Shown here piece by piece: positions 12,884-17,074 of a stretch of 17,074 nucleotides of DNA (position 1 is the stretch's first letter; the number at the start of each line of letters is the position of its first letter). Source of the stretch: Lachnospiraceae bacterium (lineage in GTDB: Bacteria; Bacillota; Clostridia; Lachnospirales; Lachnospiraceae); the NCBI GenBank assembly GCA_003979345.1, contig RYVZ01000051.1:1-17074 (forward strand), given 5' to 3'. Under the pieces are notes generated by a model. That model was not told the origin of the DNA. It saw nothing but the letters and a program-made list of their open reading frames with translations, and searched no databases. Both the position numbers and the translations under genes were made by a program.

Positions 12884-15800
12884 CTAGCGGGTAATGCTTG
12901 CCCTCTGATAAGCTCTCAGACTTAAACCATTAAACACATTGTTTAACTCTGCTCCAATCTGTTTTGCAACCTCGTCTTTCGTAACTCCGGGACAGTGGAT
13001 ATGCACATTTTCCAGCGTAACGGATGATCGGTTGACAGAGTTATCGTTCACGTTGCTGACATTCCGGGCAATGGCGGAAGATATGGCTCCGGTCTGATAA
13101 GACAGGTTCGGCGCAAATTTCTGCATAATATCATCCGGGCTGAATTTTTGAAAAGCCTTTAATAAGGGGAATTCATCTGGAGTAATGGGTCTAAATCCCT
13201 TTGCCTTTAGGATCCGTGCGGTTTCTTCGCCGTTATATACCGTTTCTCCGCCTTTCATAGAGAGAAGCGTGGGCTGTTGCGCGATAAATGCTTTTTGGTT
13301 ATTTGTGATAACAATTTCCGGTTTCTCTTCACCGATCACGGCAAGTCCTTTTTTGGCATGTCTTGTTCCGTCTGCATAAGCATTGCCTGTGTACGCAATC
13401 TGTGACACTTTTGAAGATATACCGCCGGCAATGTTTCCGCCAACAGTATGAATGGAGATTGTCACATCTTTGGATTCTGGCATATTCTCGATTGCAGCGG
13501 CTACATTGGATACTTCTGATGCAGCGCTTAGGGCTGCTTCCCCGATCGCGTCCATATTTGATGTTACATTGGGAAGCGTTTCATTGGATATCACGCCAAG
13601 GTTTGTGACCGAGCAGGAGAGGCTCTCATTTGACCCGTTTGAATCAGGAGTATGGTCGTTGTTTGATTCTAAAGCAGGGACATTGGTATAAAATCCGATT
13701 GCAGAAGCAGCACTTCCTGAAGCATTTTTCACTGCGCTTATGGAATCTGTTACATTTTGAAATTGAGCCTGTAGTGATGACAGATCAATATTGTATAAGG
13801 ATGCGATCTGTTGTGTCATGTCGCCAATATAGCCCTGACTTTCCACGTCGATTCCTGCAAGCGTATTGATATAATTGCTTTTCCACTGCGCAAAGAGATC
13901 GTCGTCATATCCGCTCAGAATTTTGCCGATTGCATTTACACCAAATTCATCCGTAAGCAGTGATAGATTCTTTGCGTGTTCCTGACCGTCTGCCACCTCC
14001 TGCCATTTGTTTTTGATCTGCTCGAGTGCGCTGATCTGTGTGTCAGCCGCTTTGTTGATTTGGTCGATCAGATCATTGTATCCGTCAATTTCCTCATCAA
14101 GTGCATCGATCTGGTCCTGAATGGACTGTTTCTGAATTTCGAGGTTTGCATCGTCTATACTTTTTTGGGCATCCCGTATGGATTCAGAGTCTGATTCGTA
14201 GACCATCTGACCGTTTTTGTAGAGCAGCTTCGTTCTTTGGTTTTCAGACCTTGCCAGTTCATATTGCGCTTTTTGAAGATTCAGTATCAGATTTTCTCTT
14301 TGGGCTTTTTCCTCAAGTGCATCCAGTTCTTCCTGCAATGGTTCTTTCTTTGCTTCTAATAAGCCGATCTGCTCCTGAATCATGCTTTCTTGGGAATCTG
14401 CCGCTTTTTGTATCTTATTGATTTCAGTATCTGCAAGAGATGCGGCGGCACCGGCAACGTCATTGAGATAATCTTTTTCTTTGGAAAGATAGTCCAGTAC
14501 CGCGTCATGATATTGTTGCGCAAAACCGTCTAAACCGGTATAGAATTTTTCATATGCATCTTTCAGACTTTTCAAATATTGTTTTTGGGTGATGGAATTG
14601 CTGTCGAGCTGTTCCTTCAAATGATCTGTCTGAAGGCTGTAGGCACCGGCATAGATATCTTTCATGCTGGTATTCAGTGCTTTTAGTTTGTCAGAAACAT
14701 TTTGTGCTTTTTCGTACCATTTCTGGTATTCGCTGAGCTGCTTTTTCAGGGTCTCGTCGGTAATATCCTCCATACTGGGCGCGCCGCTTTGTGCAAGGTC
14801 TTTGTAGTGACCGGAGAGTCCGACGGCTTCCGCTTTCTGCATGTAGGTGTTGTATGCCTGCTGTTGAAGATCGATTTCCTCGCTGACTTTTCTGAGCTCC
14901 TGTGTCAGTGCTTCATTCTTCTGTGAGAGTGTAGAGTAGCTTGATTTTGCGATCTCGTCAAGAGCTTTGATTTCATTCTCTACGTTCTCGATTGCCTGGG
15001 CGGTCCAGTCGAAGGTCTCGGCGGCGCTTCGGGACCGGGAGCCGGAAGATGAGAAACCGCTCTTTGTTCCCGCGCCGCCAAATTCGAAGCCGTAGGTTCC
15101 GTAGCCCGCTGCAAGCTCCTTAAGTCTTTCCTGATAGGCTTTGATGGATTCGTCTAATCCGCTCGCATGAGCGCCGCTTTCTTTTGCTTCAAAAGCAAGC
15201 TTTAATGCGGTGATCGTCTGAAACATTTCTCCGGTGACGCCGAGTGCATTGCACAGGTTTTCCAGCTGCAGGATATCATTCAGGGTCGTAAGGGGATTTT
15301 CGGCAAACTGTTTTTGGATATAGTATGCCATGAGCTGTTCAGCGGTTTCCGTGCCTGCAAGACCGAGGTCTCTAAGGGTGTTGGCTTCGCCGCTCATGGC
15401 GGTCTGTGCATCCACACCCGCCGCCGCAAGAGATTGCTGTAGCGCAAGGAGGTCTTCGAGCACCTCGTGCGCGTTGGATACGCCCATTTCGGAGAGGGAT
15501 TCTGCAAGCAGGTTGAAGGTTTCGACGGACATATTCGTGCAGTCGGATGTGTAGAGGATGCTGGTGGCAAGGCTGTCAAACTGTGCCTGTACGTCCGCTT
15601 CGGTAGAGGAGGTATCGGTCAATACGGATACGAAGTCGTCAAAGGCGGAGTAGTCGATGGAAATGCCGTCCAGTTCGTCAAGGCTTTCGAGCGCGTCTAA
15701 GATGGGTTTGAATTTGTCTGTAATGTCTGCGCTGTCGAGTGAAAATCGTGTTTCTCCAGTAGCTTCATCCGGTGTGAAGATCTCCTGATATGCCGACCGG

Positions 15801-17074
15801 AGAGAGTTGAATGCGGACCGGAGCCGGGTGTCGATCTGCTGTACCGTTTCGGAGATGGAAAGGGGAGTCTGTGGTGTTACTGATACACGGGAGGCTTCGG
15901 CTAATGCAGTCTCATAGAGCCGGATCGCTTCTTCGGCGTCATGCGCGCCAAGCGTTGCTTCTAGCCAAAGTTCAGCCTGTGCGGAGGTAAAGTTTTTGGT
16001 GTATTCGTTTAATTTTTGGTTTTCGTTCCGGTTTGCGATTCCGTGGTCATCGGTGATCTGTCGAATGGAAGTATTCAATCTTTTTTTCGTATCGTCGCTG
16101 ACGTCAAATCCGAGTATCGTTCGGAATTCAAATGGCGTTTCACCCAAAATGCCGGTGATTTGTTCCATGGCGATCCTTATTTTTTCACGATTACTCTCAG
16201 AAATGTCAAGGGGATCTAAACGAAACAGATCAGCGAAACACTCAGCTAATTTTTTCTTGTCCGAATCACTCAGATCACTCATCGGAACGATCAGCTTGTC
16301 CCTGATATAAGCATACGGATCGGGATCATACGCATCCATCGCCTCTGCATAACCGGAGTCAAGTCCTTCGACGATCTTTACGGCAATGTCCTGTAAATCA
16401 GGCTCTAAGCCCTGAAAAGTCGGTTTTGACTGCATGCCTGCGGCGAGGTTCGGGATAAAATCTTTCCATGCATTCTCGCCTTTCAAAATGATATCCTGCG
16501 CTTCCTGTTCCTGCGCACCGTATTCGTCCTCCAGTGCGGAGACCGCGGTCGTGAGGTTGTCATGGATGATATTCTGCAAAGATGTAAGTTCGTCATCGGT
16601 CAGTTCAAACAGACTTGCGTAAATATCAAAGGTGCCGTTGTTTGTATTTTGCTGGATGTGAAGAAAATTATTTGGAGTGATTCCCATTCCACGTAATGCC
16701 GACTGCCGCTCTGCGCTTAAGGACTCATAGAAATTTTTTGCGGATTCTTTGAGCGCGTCCATGTAATCACGGTCGGATTCATTTTGATATTCTCCGCTGA
16801 ATATCAGGTTTTCCCTTTTGCGGTTTGTATACGGTCCGGATATGGTCAAGCCCGTATCTCTGTCAAGATCAATTCCGTTTTCAGAAATTTCACGAATCCC
16901 GTTGATCCGCTCATTTGCTCTGCCCAGAGATTCCTCCATTTGTGCCGAGGCTTTATCCGCGTCTTCGATATACGTATAGACGCCCTTAAAGGCATCCTCA
17001 AGCCCCTGCGCGATCCGGAAATTGTTCAGGTCTTCTTCCGTCCGCAATAAATCTTCCAGCTGCTCTTTGGCAGT
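12884..17074 (-). CDS. Phage tail tape measure protein, C-terminal part (5' end outside window)
   Basis: The frame is open through the right edge (TAKEQLEDL precedes the first internal TTG at 17047), so about 1396 codons are visible and the true start lies outside. Tape-measure proteins set tail length and line the tail tube. The visible part is long, hydrophilic and mostly helical. A Gly/Ser hinge lies around 15010-15110 (FGGAGTKSGFSSSGSRSRS), followed by heptad-rich coiled coils at about 14050-15000 (EEIDLQQQAYNTYMQKAEA, IQDQIDALDEEIDGYNDLI). The C-terminal domain holds AYTGNAYADGTRHAKKGLAV, then IGEEKPEIVITN and GGETVYNGEETARIL, as seen near the end of many siphophage tape-measure proteins, and ends VHIHCPGVTKDEVAKQIG...SITR. 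The gene ends at a strong terminator, whereas in typical siphophages Dit and Tal genes follow. Size and C-terminal motifs make the family call fairly safe. Confidence 0.85.
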   Translation of the reverse strand, partial: TAKEQLEDLLRTEEDLNNFRIAQGLEDAFKGVYTYIEDADKASAQMEESLGRANERINGIREISENGIDLDRDTGLTISGPYTNRKRENLIFSGEYQNESDRDYMDALKESAKNFYESLSAERQSALRGMGITPNNFLHIQQNTNNGTFDIYASLFELTDDELTSLQNIIHDNLTTAVSALEDEYGAQEQEAQDIILKGENAWKDFIPNLAAGMQSKPTFQGLEPDLQDIAVKIVEGLDSGYAEAMDAYDPDPYAYIRDKLIVPMSDLSDSDKKKLAECFADLFRLDPLDISESNREKIRIAMEQITGILGETPFEFRTILGFDVSDDTKKRLNTSIRQITDDHGIANRNENQKLNEYTKNFTSAQAELWLEATLGAHDAEEAIRLYETALAEASRVSVTPQTPLSISETVQQIDTRLRSAFNSLRSAYQEIFTPDEATGETRFSLDSADITDKFKPILDALESLDELDGISIDYSAFDDFVSVLTDTSSTEADVQAQFDSLATSILYTSDCTNMSVETFNLLAESLSEMGVSNAHEVLEDLLALQQSLAAAGVDAQTAMSGEANTLRDLGLAGTETAEQLMAYYIQKQFAENPLTTLNDILQLENLCNALGVTGEMFQTITALKLAFEAKESGAHASGLDESIKAYQERLKELAAGYGTYGFEFGGAGTKSGFSSSGSRSRSAAETFDWTAQAIENVENEIKALDEIAKSSYSTLSQKNEALTQELRKVSEEIDLQQQAYNTYMQKAEAVGLSGHYKDLAQSGAPSMEDITDETLKKQLSEYQKWYEKAQNVSDKLKALNTSMKDIYAGAYSLQTDHLKEQLDSNSITQKQYLKSLKDAYEKFYTGLDGFAQQYHDAVLDYLSKEKDYLNDVAGAAASLADTEINKIQKAADSQESMIQEQIGLLEAKKEPLQEELDALEEKAQRENLILNLQKAQYELARSENQRTKLLYKNGQMVYESDSESIRDAQKSIDDANLEIQKQSIQDQIDALDEEIDGYNDLIDQINKAADTQISALEQIKNKWQEVADGQEHAKNLSLLTDEFGVNAIGKILSGYDDDLFAQWKSNYINTLAGIDVESQGYIGDMTQQIASLYNIDLSSLQAQFQNVTDSISAVKNASGSAASAIGFYTNVPALESNNDHTPDSNGSNESLSCSVTNLGVISNETLPNVTSNMDAIGEAALSAASEVSNVAAAIENMPESKDVTISIHTVGGNIAGGISSKVSQIAYTGNAYADGTRHAKKGLAVIGEEKPEIVITNNQKAFIAQQPTLLSMKGGETVYNGEETARILKAKGFRPITPDEFPLLKAFQKFSPDDIMQKFAPNLSYQTGAISSAIARNVSNVNDNSVNRSSVTLENVHIHCPGVTKDEVAKQIGAELNNVFNGLSLRAYQRASITR

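Larger units (their letters stand above)
10600..17074 (-). mobile_element. Tail region of a prophage or prophage remnant
   Basis: Five - strand genes with phage-tail character run toward the tRNA: tape measure, Gly-rich tail protein, collagen-motif tail-fibre-like protein, a small possible beta-barrel protein, and a duplicated-domain protein. The genes between 10600 and 12010 are clearly more AT-rich than polC. No integrase, holin or endolysin is visible, and Dit and Tal are not found after the tape measure. The element continues beyond the right edge. Its left end is somewhere between the tRNA 3' end and 10600; the attachment repeat cannot be identified because the other copy is outside the window. 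Confidence 0.75.

Overview
The window looks like a chromosomal segment of a Gram-positive anaerobe of the class Clostridia, probably Lachnospiraceae. The reasons are the adjacent ispG and Gram-positive-type polC, the coding style, a truncated response regulator of a type common in that family, and a siphophage-like tail region. The family assignment is inference from protein resemblance; no database was searched.

Left part (1-3300): small, partly decayed accessory genes on the + strand. An upstream gene probably ends at about 51 and is followed by a strong intrinsic terminator (113-152). Then come a predicted membrane-anchored protein (268-819), an OmpR-type response regulator that stops right after its receiver domain (1007-1288), and a VanY-like D,D-carboxypeptidase. 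The carboxypeptidase is split by one in-frame TGA into an anchor half (1453-1830) and a catalytic half (1834-2346). A receiver domain beside VanY without kinase or DNA-binding domain suggests an eroded VanR/S/Y-type cassette. A small operon follows: a 37-residue ORF overlapping a 68-residue conserved small protein, then a Nudix hydrolase.

Centre (3336-9277): conserved housekeeping genes, ispG (isoprenoid synthesis) followed by polC (replicative polymerase). PolC has a long Gly/Ser-rich linker containing two tandem repeat arrays, with 11- and 10-residue periods. After polC there is a promoter with a perfect inverted repeat near its predicted start site, and a translationally coupled two-gene unit of unknown function (9406-10223). 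A tRNA-Glu(CUC) gene with its own promoter and terminator follows.

Right part (10600-17074, - strand): the late tail region of a prophage or prophage remnant, transcribed toward the tRNA. It starts with a tape-measure protein that runs off the window and ends at a strong terminator. Then come a Gly-rich tail or adhesin-like protein, a collagen-motif tail-fibre-like protein with two apparent frame changes (one at a textbook -1 slippery heptamer), an 83-residue protein that may have a small beta-barrel, and a duplicated-domain protein. Two of these otherwise different proteins share an N-terminal MPF-aromatic-RC motif. No integrase, holin, endolysin, Dit or Tal gene is visible in this window.
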